DNA of 64,000 nucleotides from Vulcanisaeta thermophila (lineage in GTDB: Archaea; Thermoproteota; Thermoprotei; Thermoproteales; Thermocladiaceae): NCBI RefSeq assembly GCF_001748385.1, contig NZ_BCLI01000010.1, positions 1-64,000 of the forward strand. Reading direction: 5' to 3'. Of this stretch, positions 1-8,764 are shown in pieces. The notes beneath the pieces are model-generated. The model did no database searches and was not told where the DNA came from. It was given only the letters and a program-made list of their open reading frames with translations. Both the position numbers and the translations under genes were made by a program. The number at the start of each line of letters is the position of its first letter. Within the stretch, counting starts at the first letter, position 1.

Positions 1-29
1 GCACCAGAGCTAGTGCCGCGGTAATGATT

Positions 30-127
30 ATTACCTTTAATTTCCAAACCACGGGAAGTATCCACAAATCATTATTAAATTACCTTTAATTTCCAAACCA
101 CGGGAAGTATCCACAAATCATTATTAA
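30..127. repeat. 49-bp perfect tandem duplication
   Basis: Positions 30-78 and 79-127 are identical, two head-to-tail copies of a 49-bp unit that begins ATTACCTTTAATTTCC. The repeat lies just beyond the stop codon of the ABC ATPase gene on the minus strand, so it forms that gene's 3' flank. With only two copies and no spacer it is not a CRISPR. It could be a recent slippage product. Confidence 0.95.
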
Positions 128-146
128 TAAAGTAATCTCTCCCTAA

Positions 147-1019
147 CTAATCAACCTGCCTCATGAACCTCTCCAGGGCATCCCTCCTCCTCTCAATGAC
201 CCTGGTATCCTCACCCAACCTCCTCAACCTCCTCTCCTCAAGATCAAGCAATTTACTGTAGGAGTTCACTAGATCCCTCACATCCACCCGGGACCTACTG
301 AACTCAGCCTTTATCTTCCCTAGGTTCTCCTCCTCAAACACCCTACCACCCCTGATGTATATTATCCTGGTGCCTATGGAGGCCACCTCAGTGTTGTGGG
401 TGGCTATTACGAAGGTCACCCCCAATACCCTGTTCAAAAGCCTTATTAGGTCCAGTATTAAGTACGTACTGGCCAGGTCAATGGATCCCGTGGGCTCATC
501 CATCAGTATGTAGGATGGGTCATTGGCCAATGCCCTGGCAATGGCAACCCTCTGCTGCTGACCCCCTGACAGTTGGTTGGGCCTATTATTAATGACGTCG
601 CCTAGGCCCACAAGGTCCAGCAACAGCCTGGCCTTCTCCCTGGCCTCCTCCATGGTGTACCTACCCGTTAATAACATGGGTAGGGCCACGTTCTCCAAAG
701 CCGTTAACTGGGGCAGTAGGTTGTATTGTTGAAACACAAAGCCCAGTCTCTCGAGTCTGAATCGGGCTAGGTAGTTCTCATCGGCCTCCGTGACGTCCAC
801 GCCATTAATAATAACCCTGCCGGAGCTGGGTCTGTCCAGGGTGCCTAATATGTTAAGTAGTGTGGTCTTTCCACTACCGCTGGGCCCCATTATTATTAGG
901 ATCTCGCCATTAATAACCGACAGGTTAACATTCACAAGAGCATCCACAAAGACGGTATTACTTACGTAGTACCTCTTACTCACATTAACCAGCCGGGCAA
1001 CCTCCTGAACATTAGACAC
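147..1019 (-). CDS. ABC transporter ATP-binding protein, MacB/LolD type
   Basis: This is the nucleotide-binding subunit of an ABC transporter, 290 residues. Walker A GPSGSGKT is at residues 45-52, the signature LSGGQQQR at 150-157, Walker B ILMDEP at 171-176 and the switch histidine in ATHN near 206-209. The short compact core and QQYNLLP Q-loop region are typical of the MacB/LolD/FtsE group, which works with FtsX-like permeases to drive export or envelope processes. About 60 residues after the core form an Arg/Glu-rich, probably helical tail that the family usually lacks. No permease is next to it in the window; one could lie beyond position 1. It is divergent from the MMPL exporter with only 42 bp between starts, so the two may be co-regulated. 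Confidence 0.9.
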   Translation of the reverse strand: MSNVQEVARLVNVSKRYYVSNTVFVDALVNVNLSVINGEILIIMGPSGSGKTTLLNILGTLDRPSSGRVIINGVDVTEADENYLARFRLERLGFVFQQYNLLPQLTALENVALPMLLTGRYTMEEAREKARLLLDLVGLGDVINNRPNQLSGGQQQRVAIARALANDPSYILMDEPTGSIDLASTYLILDLIRLLNRVLGVTFVIATHNTEVASIGTRIIYIRGGRVFEEENLGKIKAEFSRSRVDVRDLVNSYSKLLDLEERRLRRLGEDTRVIERRRDALERFMRQVD

Positions 1020-1031
1020 GGGAGTTTGTGA

Positions 1032-1050
1032 TTTAAACCCTAATAAAAGG
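1032..1050. promoter_or_regulatory. Interleaved divergent TATA boxes
   Basis: The 42-bp gap between the ABC ATPase (start 1019, minus) and the MMPL gene (start 1062, plus) holds TTTAAA at 1032-1037, about 27 nt before 1062, and TAATAAAAGG at 1041-1050, which read on the minus strand lies about 26 nt before 1019. Both distances fit leaderless archaeal transcription. The boxes are only a few bases apart, so two initiation complexes should not fit at once. Confidence 0.55.
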
Positions 1051-1061
1051 CTTCCCGAGGT

Positions 1062-3872
1062 ATGGAACGTAGGAGACTCCTCTCAATAATCATTGTGATT
1101 ACCTGGGCCTTGGCCATGGCATCCCTGGCATACCTATCGCCCAGGATATTCAGCGCCTTAACGTACAACGAGGGGGACTTAATGCCTAGTTATGTAGAGC
1201 CCGTGGTGGTTAACAACATTGTTGATAAATACTTAGGTAGGCCAAATGAGACCACAGTAATAATCGTAGTCGGCATTAACCCCAACAACGAGGAGGAGCT
1301 AATTAATCGTGTGAATTATGTGGTTAATATTATAAATGAGACCGCGGGAGGTAATACCAGCATTAACGACATAGTTAAGGTTTATAACCACGTTTACGAG
1401 GTCTACAACAACACTGTAGATAGGTGGATTAATAATGAAATAAGTAATATAACACCCTCGGTAATGGCGCTTTACAGAAACATAACCGAGCAATGTAATG
1501 AAGCCATAAGCCTTAACAGGGAGATATACAGTAAGTTCAATGATGTGGCAAGGACAGTGAGCACGCAGTATATGGAGACCCTAAGGTATGCGCAACTACT
1601 GTACGGTAAAATCGCGAGCCAAGTAAAATACCCAAGCATTAACGTTACGCAATTATTCAGGGAGACCACGGAGGAGTACGTGGCCATGTACGGTAGTAGT
1701 GAGTTCATAAACAGAATTGCAAACCAAACAGAAAAGCAAATAATAAGTGAGGTGGGCCTAAACCCAACGCCGTACCAATTGGCTAAGTTGAACATGACGG
1801 GTATATTACTAAACAATTACTTGGAGTTAATTAATGAGGAATTCCCGGGCGTCAACCCCCTCAACACAACCACACTACTTAACTACGTAATAAAAACAAC
1901 GAATAGTGATGCCGACCCTGAACTCACCGAGTTAGCACTCCTCATGGGACCTCAGGGAGACATGGCGGTACTTAAGTCATTTATTTACCAGGAATTCCTC
2001 AATAAAACGCCTGTCCTGGTGCGTCCATACCTTAACTACTTAATATGCACGAACGACTCCTCCGTAGATTTAGTACTGAGCTTAGTTAAGAATGAGTTAC
2101 TTGATTTAGCATCGCAGGAGTATGAACCGCCTAGTATATTTAACTTACCTAACAACTTAACGAATTACTTCATCAACAACACGTACACTGTAGTCATAGC
2201 CACCGTGCCGGGGAATTACGAAGATACCATCTACAGCAGGCTCGTGAGCCTTAGTTACGTATACCCAGTCAGTACCGGCATAATACTTTACGAGTTCGAT
2301 AAGATAACAACGAGTGATGTAAACATCATAGATAAGGTAACTGCGGTCTCGGTGTTCATAACGATGCTCGCAATGTTGGGTACGTTGATGGGACCCGTGA
2401 CGTCACTAACCACCTTAGGACTAACCTACCTGGCATCCCTTGGGTTGCTCTACCTATGGGCTGTGAGGTTCAAGCTGTATTACCTCACTATCTATATGAT
2501 AGCCCCGGTAATCTTTGGAATTGGCGTTGACTACAGCATGTTAATGCTCAGTAGGTACTTTGAGGAGAGGATTAGGGGTAAGGATCCCATTGAAGCATTG
2601 AATGTTATTAAGAGGGTTGTGAGGCCCACGGTACTGGCAAGCGCCTCCGTGGTAGGTCTCGGGCTAGGCAGCTTTGTGATATCTAGATTTTACTACATTG
2701 ATGATGTAGGCCTCGGGTTTATAGTCTCCGTGGTATTCACAGCCCTAACCACGGCCTTCATACTACCTGAGTTAATAAATCTACTGAGGGACAGGGTGTT
2801 ATGGCCCATGGGGCTTAGGGCCAAATCCCTTGAGTTAAGGAGTACCCTTCTCGCTGACATGGCTAAGTTCGCAGTTAGGAGACCAAAGCTTGTGATAGCC
2901 CTATTCCTCCTGGCAACTATGATGTCACTGACTTACTTAATACTTAATATCAAGTTAACCACAGACCCCGTACAGGTAATGCCTAACACACCGTCTAAGT
3001 TTGGGCTTAGTATATTGACTAAGTTCTTTAGTGACTATGTCTACTCCACCGCGTACCTGGTGGTTTATGGTAACGAAACGGCGGCACTGGCTTTAACGCA
3101 ATCATTGAATAATCAAAGTTATGTGTTAAGTACCTACATGGCTTATAACGGGAGCAGTCTATACATAATAAAGGCCGTAATAAACCAACAATCGCTCTCG
3201 GACAGGTTAATACCCATATACCTAAGCCTAAGGTCGCTGACGGACAACGTGGGCAGGGCCTACAACGCCACCGTATTAATAGGCGGATCCCCTGCGGATA
3301 AGTACTTCGTTGTTGTGGGCTTCGAGAAGGAGTACTACGGCTTGATAATCTACGTGATGATAGCCATAAACATAGTAATACTAACCATCTACATGAGGTC
3401 CCTCATGATACCCCTGAGGTTGGTCTCCACGGTCCTCATGAGCATAACCTGGTCCCTGGCGCTAACCGTGGCCGTGTTCCAGGGATTAATGGGGATAAAG
3501 ACCTACTGGCTACTACCCATAATACTAATCTCACTACTTCTGAGTGTGGGCACAGACTACGACCTATTCATAATAAGTAGGTTTAAGGAGGAATTAGCGA
3601 GGGGCTATGACGATGCAGAGGCCATAGTCAGGGCTGTGGAGTTCACAGGGCCCGTGGTCACTGGGGCTGCCCTTGTCCTGGCCATGGCCTTCGCCTCCCT
3701 AGCCCTGTCAAGCCTCTTCCTCCTTAAGCAGATAGCCCTGGCCATAGCATCCTCCGTGTTGATAGACTCATTCCTTGTGAGGCCCCTGCTAGTACCCGCA
3801 ATAATAGTGCTGCTGGGCAGATACAACTGGTGGCCCTTCAGTACCTCGAGAAGCCCTGGGCGAAATCAATAA
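1062..3872 (+). CDS. MMPL/RND superfamily exporter
   Basis: A 936-residue integral membrane protein of the MMPL (RND) family, proton-driven exporters of lipids or hydrophobic compounds. One membrane segment at residues 7-27 is followed by an ectodomain of about 390 residues with many N-x-S/T sequons. Then comes the first membrane bundle with the family motif GVDYSMLMLSRY (488-499), a second smaller ectodomain (about 635-775), and a second bundle with GTDYDLFIISRF (near 830-841). The duplicated GxDYxLFxxSR motif places it firmly in the family; the first ectodomain is larger than in many members. Its substrate is unknown. It is divergent from an ABC ATPase, an unusual neighbour because RND pumps do not need ATPases. 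Confidence 0.9.
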   Translation: MERRRLLSIIIVITWALAMASLAYLSPRIFSALTYNEGDLMPSYVEPVVVNNIVDKYLGRPNETTVIIVVGINPNNEEELINRVNYVVNIINETAGGNTSINDIVKVYNHVYEVYNNTVDRWINNEISNITPSVMALYRNITEQCNEAISLNREIYSKFNDVARTVSTQYMETLRYAQLLYGKIASQVKYPSINVTQLFRETTEEYVAMYGSSEFINRIANQTEKQIISEVGLNPTPYQLAKLNMTGILLNNYLELINEEFPGVNPLNTTTLLNYVIKTTNSDADPELTELALLMGPQGDMAVLKSFIYQEFLNKTPVLVRPYLNYLICTNDSSVDLVLSLVKNELLDLASQEYEPPSIFNLPNNLTNYFINNTYTVVIATVPGNYEDTIYSRLVSLSYVYPVSTGIILYEFDKITTSDVNIIDKVTAVSVFITMLAMLGTLMGPVTSLTTLGLTYLASLGLLYLWAVRFKLYYLTIYMIAPVIFGIGVDYSMLMLSRYFEERIRGKDPIEALNVIKRVVRPTVLASASVVGLGLGSFVISRFYYIDDVGLGFIVSVVFTALTTAFILPELINLLRDRVLWPMGLRAKSLELRSTLLADMAKFAVRRPKLVIALFLLATMMSLTYLILNIKLTTDPVQVMPNTPSKFGLSILTKFFSDYVYSTAYLVVYGNETAALALTQSLNNQSYVLSTYMAYNGSSLYIIKAVINQQSLSDRLIPIYLSLRSLTDNVGRAYNATVLIGGSPADKYFVVVGFEKEYYGLIIYVMIAINIVILTIYMRSLMIPLRLVSTVLMSITWSLALTVAVFQGLMGIKTYWLLPIILISLLLSVGTDYDLFIISRFKEELARGYDDAEAIVRAVEFTGPVVTGAALVLAMAFASLALSSLFLLKQIALAIASSVLIDSFLVRPLLVPAIIVLLGRYNWWPFSTSRSPGRNQ

Positions 3873-3876
3873 AAGG
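3868..3876 (+). promoter_or_regulatory. TATA box overlapping the MMPL stop codon
   Basis: CAATAAAAG spans the TAA stop of the MMPL gene and sits about 30 nt before ATG 3902. It supports 3902 rather than the in-frame ATG at 3830 as start of the next gene, and separate transcription of that gene. Confidence 0.45.
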
Positions 3877-3901
3877 GTGCCTATTCACGTTGTTTTGTTC
3901 G

Positions 3902-4426
3902 ATGTACGTAACATACCTACCCTGGCATGTGGAGCTGAGTAACGGCATTAAGGTGAGGGTTAGGCTTTCGCAATTAATCAATTCATCAAGTGACATTTAC
4001 GCATTAAAGGTCCCCATTAACGAGATACAGAGGGTTTACAGGGAATTCATCTCAAGGGGGTTTCACCGAGCAATCCCATCAATAAATAAGGGCGAGATCT
4101 ACGGCCTAGCAAAGATGATTAGGGATCCCTGGGAGTTGCACGTGCGTATATTCAGTAATGGCTTGATAAAGGGTGAGGTGGAAATCAGTAGGAGGTATTT
4201 GGAGCACCTGATTGGTGGTAGGATTAATAATGTGGTTTATGAGATTTACGAGGTGATCAGGGAGGTAACGAGTAATGGAGAGATCATTTACTTACCACTT
4301 AACCAGAGGGTTATTAACGTTATTGAGAATGTAAGGATTGAACTCAAGCAACCCAGGCTACTGATACCCTGGGGCCTTGAGGTGTTTAGGTCAATGGCCT
4401 CGCTCCTTGATAGATTATGGCATTAA
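3902..4426 (+). CDS. Uncharacterised protein, 174 aa
   Basis: I do not recognise the family. The protein is soluble and alternates beta-strand-like and helical stretches, with no obvious catalytic motif, signal or membrane segment. An in-frame ATG at 3830 would give 198 residues overlapping the MMPL gene. I chose 3902 because a TATA-like box lies about 30 nt upstream of it and the additional N-terminal residues look like non-coding translation. It ends 24 bp before the convergent end of the TadC-like gene. Confidence 0.6.
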   Translation: MYVTYLPWHVELSNGIKVRVRLSQLINSSSDIYALKVPINEIQRVYREFISRGFHRAIPSINKGEIYGLAKMIRDPWELHVRIFSNGLIKGEVEISRRYLEHLIGGRINNVVYEIYEVIREVTSNGEIIYLPLNQRVINVIENVRIELKQPRLLIPWGLEVFRSMASLLDRLWH

Positions 4427-4450
4427 GGCTTGAGGGCATTAATCGGTGGT

Positions 4451-6310
4451 TTACGGCAAACCACCCGTGGGCATGCTCATGGCGCCAAAGAGGGCGTTGG
4501 CTATGAAGGGTGACACCGCGTACACAGCGACCACCATCAACGTGAGTATCACCGCGTGCCTAAACCCCAGCGAGAGCTCACCCTCCCCAAGCTTCCCCGC
4601 TATTAAACCCATTATGAAGGAGTCTATGACCACCGTGAGAGAGAATGACGTGGAGAGTAGGTTAACCAGTGGGTTTTGTGTGGGGCTCGTGCTTGCGAAC
4701 CCCATGGGGCCTATCCTAACCACAATGGCAACCACCGAGAATATCAGTATGACCAGGGTGACTATTAATATTATGGCACCTATGTATGGGACGTACCTAA
4801 GCGCCCTCAACCTAGCCCTCATACTCTCCTGAACACTTACCAGTGACGATGCGAAGTTGGCCAGTAAATCCAGCACCTGGGGTGACGCACCGCCCAGATC
4901 TATGGTTTCAGTGAGTAGGAATGTGAATACCCTCGAGTAGTAACTATGCAGCCTGGGCATTATTGAGTTTAGGACCTCCCTAATGGGCACCCCATACCTA
5001 ATCTGCCTAACTATCCTGTCCAGGTAGTAATCAAAGGCGCCGTAACTCCTGGTGTACCTCAGGGTCTCGAAGATCTTCTCGGGCGTGAAACCACTCTTCC
5101 TAAGTTCCGTGGCATCCCTAAGGAACTCCGCGTACTCCCTATCAATCTCCCACCTCTCGCCAACAACCCTCATGGAGTAAATGGCCGTGGGTAGGAAGGA
5201 CAGGGCCAGGGTTAGGCCGAACAATACCGTGAAGTCCAAGGGTATTGGGAAGCCCCTTATGTAAAGCCTAGTACTTAAGTCCCTGTGAAAGAGGAATGCG
5301 TACTCCATGAAGCCCAGGGCAGCCGCCACGGCCATGGACACCGCAGCCCACTTATACGGTCTATAGTCCGTGTACGGTGACCTAAAGGCGCTGATCTCAC
5401 CGAGGTATATAAAGGCCACCGAGATCCCAGGGACCACGAATAAACCAAAGATGTAGTTTGAGTTTATTGCCTGCATGAAGGCCGCGTACCTATTACCAAA
5501 GGGTGTAACCGCCTGGGCCAGGTACATGACATCAAGGCCTATTAGCAATATCGCTGCAGAGCCTATGTACGACTCCATAAGCATCCCCAGGTACTCCGCA
5601 GCCCTATTCATCCTCTCAATGGCATCAGCCATTATGTCATGTAGCCTAGTATTTATGTAGTGAACCACGTCACCGCCAGTCCTCACGGTGGTTATATAAC
5701 CACCTATGAACTCCCTCAAAGCCCTGCTCTGTATTGATGAGGTCACGTTGGAGAGAGCCGTGAGGGGGTCCTCACCGAAAACCCTGAACCTAATGAAGGC
5801 CCACCTGGAGATCTTACCCATAACCTCGAGGATCCTAGCAGTCGCCATCCTCTCTACTGCTCTGAAAACCGAGAGACCTGAGTTTGTTATTGCCGAGACG
5901 TAGGCTACGAAGAATGGTAGCTCCGTATCCACCCTAAAGGCCAGGTCGCTTGCTGTTATCCTTGGCATGTTAATCATCATCTCATAAATTATGGCGGGAA
6001 TTACAATCAGCACCAAGCCAAGAATCACCATAACCAGGTCCCTAATCCCATAGGGTGTTGTGAAGAGGAGCCTCATTCTAAGTAGTATGAGCATTGGTTG
6101 TAGGTTTAGCATTATCAGTATGACACCCAGTGGGGCGGTGATTGCCAGGGTCACCAGCGTTATGAAGAGTGTCCTGGCCATGTACCTCTCGGGGCTTTGG
6201 AAGCTGAGGGATGCCCTGAGGCTTTGCTCAAGCCTCCTATAAAGTCCCGTGCCCCTGAGCCTCAGTACAAGGGGTCCCATGACACTTAGTGCTAATTCGT
6301 CCAGGTCCAC
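4451..6310 (-). CDS. TadC/FlaJ-like archaeal pilus assembly membrane protein
   Basis: A 619-residue polytopic protein of the type II/IV secretion F family (T2SSF; archaeal FlaJ/TadC), the platform that couples a hexameric assembly ATPase to pilin insertion. Two copies of the cytoplasmic T2SSF helical region are visible, at about residues 125-250 and 395-510. Each is followed by membrane helices, and two further helices sit near the N-terminus. The start is GTG at 6308-6310, with TTTATAAA about 26 nt upstream. Its usual partners, a VirB11/FlaI-type ATPase and prepilins, are absent from the window. It is divergent from gluconate dehydratase, with separate promoters. Confidence 0.85.
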   Translation of the reverse strand: MDLDELALSVMGPLVLRLRGTGLYRRLEQSLRASLSFQSPERYMARTLFITLVTLAITAPLGVILIMLNLQPMLILLRMRLLFTTPYGIRDLVMVILGLVLIVIPAIIYEMMINMPRITASDLAFRVDTELPFFVAYVSAITNSGLSVFRAVERMATARILEVMGKISRWAFIRFRVFGEDPLTALSNVTSSIQSRALREFIGGYITTVRTGGDVVHYINTRLHDIMADAIERMNRAAEYLGMLMESYIGSAAILLIGLDVMYLAQAVTPFGNRYAAFMQAINSNYIFGLFVVPGISVAFIYLGEISAFRSPYTDYRPYKWAAVSMAVAAALGFMEYAFLFHRDLSTRLYIRGFPIPLDFTVLFGLTLALSFLPTAIYSMRVVGERWEIDREYAEFLRDATELRKSGFTPEKIFETLRYTRSYGAFDYYLDRIVRQIRYGVPIREVLNSIMPRLHSYYSRVFTFLLTETIDLGGASPQVLDLLANFASSLVSVQESMRARLRALRYVPYIGAIILIVTLVILIFSVVAIVVRIGPMGFASTSPTQNPLVNLLSTSFSLTVVIDSFIMGLIAGKLGEGELSLGFRHAVILTLMVVAVYAVSPFIANALFGAMSMPTGGLP

Positions 6311-6330
6311 TTTCTATTTCAATATTTCAA

Positions 6331-6340
6331 CTTTATAAAC
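6331..6340 (-). promoter_or_regulatory. TATA box for TadC-like gene
   Basis: CTTTATAAAC on the plus strand reads GTTTATAAAG on the minus strand, centred about 26 nt before the GTG start at 6310, so the mRNA is probably leaderless. Confidence 0.55.
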
Positions 6341-6390
6341 CTTACCCAGAAAACACAAAAATACAAGCAATAAAACAGGTATGGGATTAA

Positions 6391-6398
6391 CTTTTAAG
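6391..6398 (+). promoter_or_regulatory. TATA box for gluconate dehydratase
   Basis: CTTTTAAG is centred about 26 nt before ATG 6420, the leaderless spacing seen throughout this window. Confidence 0.5.
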
Positions 6399-6419
6399 CC
6401 TGAATTTAATGATTAATAC

Positions 6420-7616
6420 ATGCCCGTAATAAAGGACGTAGAGGTATATCCAGTGAGCGACCTGGCCACTGCAAAGGCGAGTCCATGGGCCTCGGTCTCA
6501 ATCATAGTCAGGGTGGTCACGAGTGATGGGCAGGTGGGCTATGGGGAGGCCGTGCCCACACTCAGGGTTAACCCAGTCCTCAGGGCCATTGAGGAGGTAA
6601 GGAGGCTCGTCATTGGTAAGGACCCATTTAGAATAAACTACATATACAGGGAGTGGTACAAGCACGATTTCTACCTAACCAGATCCTTCGAATCAGCCAC
6701 AGCCTATAGCGCAGTTGACATATCCCTACACGACCTGCTGGGTAAGTACTATGGAATGCCCATCTACCAATTAATGGGCGGCCTGATTAATGAGAAGATC
6801 AAGGCTTACGCCAACGGTTGGTACAGCGACTGCGTAACACCCGATGACTTCGCCAGAAGGGCTAAGGAGGTGGTTAACATGGGGTTTAAGGCCATGAAGT
6901 TCGACCCATTCGGGCCCTACTTCGACTCCATGGACACGAGGGGCCTCGAGGAGGCCGTGGAGAGGGTTAGGGCTGTTAGGGAGGCTGTGGGTAAGTACGT
7001 GGACATACTCATTGAGACCCACGGCAGGTTTAACGTGAACACCGCAATCCAGATGGTCAAGGCCATGGAGGAGTTTAACCCATTATTCATTGAGGAGCCC
7101 GTGCACCCAGACCTAAACCTCGAGGGACTTTATAAACTGAAGCAGGTGGCTCCCCATGTTAGGATTGCAGTGGGCGAGAGGGTAATTAGCATTGAGGAGG
7201 CGCTCCAACTGGTGAGTAGGGGCTTGGTGGATGTTCTGCAACCAGATATAACGAATGCCCTTGGATTCACTGGCATGACTAGGATAAGGGCAATCACCGA
7301 GGCCTACGGCATAGAGCTGGCACCACACAATGCCTTTGGGCCTGTTCAGCACGCAGCCACTCTACAGTTTGATGCGAGCACGTACAATTTATTAATACAG
7401 GAGAGTTTCTACGAGTTCTGGCCAACGTGGAAGAGGGACCTCGTGAACAACGCCTTTAAGATTGAGGATGGTTATTACAGGGTACCCAGTAAGCCGGGGC
7501 TCGGCATTGACATCAACGAGAGATTACTCACGGAAATGAAGTTCGAGGGCATGGAACCATTCCACGAAGAAGAGCCAGTATGGGTAATCAAGGGGACCTG
7601 GAGAGGCTATAAGTAA
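6420..7616 (+). CDS. gad: D-gluconate dehydratase (enolase superfamily)
   Basis: Predicted to dehydrate gluconate (and perhaps galactonate) to the 2-keto-3-deoxy sugar acid in the branched Entner-Doudoroff pathway. The 398 residues match the Sulfolobus and Thermoproteus tenax enzymes from end to end by recall. Shared blocks include the N-terminal GYGEAVPTLRV (40-50), ARSF-like TRSFESATA (88-95), ANGWYSDCVTP (131-141), FDPFGPY (161-167), ILIETHGRF (196-204), FIEEPVH (223-229), GER (252-254), LQPD (273-276), APHNAFG (301-307) and the C-terminal WVIKGTW. Likely Mg ligands are E199, E225 or E226, and E253; K160 and D162 form the KxD pair and H303 is the usual general acid/base. Glucose dehydrogenase lies 28 kb away, so the pathway genes are scattered. 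Confidence 0.93.
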   Translation: MPVIKDVEVYPVSDLATAKASPWASVSIIVRVVTSDGQVGYGEAVPTLRVNPVLRAIEEVRRLVIGKDPFRINYIYREWYKHDFYLTRSFESATAYSAVDISLHDLLGKYYGMPIYQLMGGLINEKIKAYANGWYSDCVTPDDFARRAKEVVNMGFKAMKFDPFGPYFDSMDTRGLEEAVERVRAVREAVGKYVDILIETHGRFNVNTAIQMVKAMEEFNPLFIEEPVHPDLNLEGLYKLKQVAPHVRIAVGERVISIEEALQLVSRGLVDVLQPDITNALGFTGMTRIRAITEAYGIELAPHNAFGPVQHAATLQFDASTYNLLIQESFYEFWPTWKRDLVNNAFKIEDGYYRVPSKPGLGIDINERLLTEMKFEGMEPFHEEEPVWVIKGTWRGYK

Positions 7617-7718
7617 AAATACACAGTAATTAATAAATATATAAATGCGTAAAATTATGTTAAAAATAAATAAAGATAAATAATTAATAAGTGATAAAAT
7701 CATAAGGAATATGAACCC

Positions 7719-7767
7719 ATACTTATTAAATAGGAAAGGAGAGGCTGTGAAACAATACTTATTAAAT
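7719..7767 (+). repeat. Duplicated 13-bp promoter-like motif
   Basis: ATACTTATTAAAT occurs at 7719-7731 and again at 7755-7767, 36 bp apart, in the very AT-rich 180-bp gap before the TauE-like gene. The second copy is about 33 nt before ATG 7796 and could be its TATA element. The first may be an alternative box. Confidence 0.6.
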
Positions 7768-7795
7768 CTAAGGGATCATTCCCAACCGACCCTCG

Positions 7796-8764
7796 ATGAT
7801 AATTAGCGAAATAATAACGGGGATAATGATGACGATAGTGCATGAACTACTAAGTATTACAAGTATTACTACCAACTTCTCCTCTCTATACAACAACCCC
7901 CTATTTATATTAACAATATTGTTCCTAGCTTGCATAATCATTGGTTTCATAGCTCCATTGGCCGGTGTTGGTGGTGGTGTTCTCTTTACACCAATAATGA
8001 TGGCTTTCACAAACGTGCATCCTAACATAGTGAGGCTAACTGGTCTTATGTTAGCCACATGCTCTTCATTTACAGCTGCAAAACCCTACCTACGCCAAAA
8101 CTTAGCAAATTACAACTTAGTACTTATATCCGCACTACCAGGTTCCATCGGGGCTATATTAGGTTCATACATGGGAATTTATATAGCAATGCTTGGCGCC
8201 TCTGGAAGAGCAGTGATAAATCTTCTACTAGGTTTAATTGCAGTATTTGCAGCGTCATTAATGATCTCTAGGAAGAGTATTGATTATCCATCACAGAAGG
8301 GTATAAAGAGTACTCTGTCAGATATGTTAGGTTTGAGCTCATCTTACTATGATAAAGCCATAAACAAAATTGTGGAGTATAAGGTCATGAATATTCCATG
8401 GCTAATAATCACTCTATTTGGTATTGGCTTCGTATCTGGTATGTTTGGGCTTGGTGCTGGCTGGCTTGTAGTTCCTGTCTATAATATAATCGGTCAGTTA
8501 CCACTTAGGGTTGCAAGTGCATCATCATCTGCTATTTTAGGGATTAACGACACGGCCGCTATGTGGGTCTACATAAATAGTGGCGCATTCATCCCAGCAT
8601 TTACAGTACCATGCGTTGTTGGGGTCATGATAGGTGCTTACTTAGGTGCCAAAGTAATGCCTAAGGTTAAAGTTAAGGTTATTAGGTGGCTTGTGATAGC
8701 CGTATTGCTAGTAGCGTCCATTAGGTTGATCATATCCGCATTACCGGTGTTAATGGGGTGGTGA
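7796..8764 (+). CDS. TauE/SafE family anion exporter
   Basis: A 322-residue membrane permease of the TauE/SafE (DUF81) family, often linked to export of sulfite, sulfoacetate or other small organosulfur anions. About eight helices are arranged as two related halves: each half opens with a glycine-rich motif (GVGGGVLFTP near 58-67; GLGAGWLVVP near 221-230). A polar loop of about 40 residues separates the halves. Substrate cannot be told from sequence. Codons are much richer in A and T than in the neighbours. It is followed by a membrane gene whose ATG overlaps its TGA, so the two are translationally coupled. Confidence 0.88.
   Translation: MIISEIITGIMMTIVHELLSITSITTNFSSLYNNPLFILTILFLACIIIGFIAPLAGVGGGVLFTPIMMAFTNVHPNIVRLTGLMLATCSSFTAAKPYLRQNLANYNLVLISALPGSIGAILGSYMGIYIAMLGASGRAVINLLLGLIAVFAASLMISRKSIDYPSQKGIKSTLSDMLGLSSSYYDKAINKIVEYKVMNIPWLIITLFGIGFVSGMFGLGAGWLVVPVYNIIGQLPLRVASASSSAILGINDTAAMWVYINSGAFIPAFTVPCVVGVMIGAYLGAKVMPKVKVKVIRWLVIAVLLVASIRLIISALPVLMGW

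Noticed and set aside
30-127. CRISPR array
   Set aside because: Only two copies, directly abutting with no spacer. No other repeat cluster of CRISPR type was seen.
1299-1816. Overlapping minus-strand frames inside the MMPL gene
   Set aside because: They are antisense to a strongly supported MMPL coding region and show no family motifs or promoter of their own.
3830-3901. Upstream start for the 174-residue protein
   Set aside because: It overlaps the MMPL coding end, and the TATA-like box at 3868-3876 points to 3902.
4446-4832. 128-codon plus-strand frame
   Set aside because: Antisense to the C-terminal part of the TadC/FlaJ-like gene, whose membrane helices and family pattern are clear.
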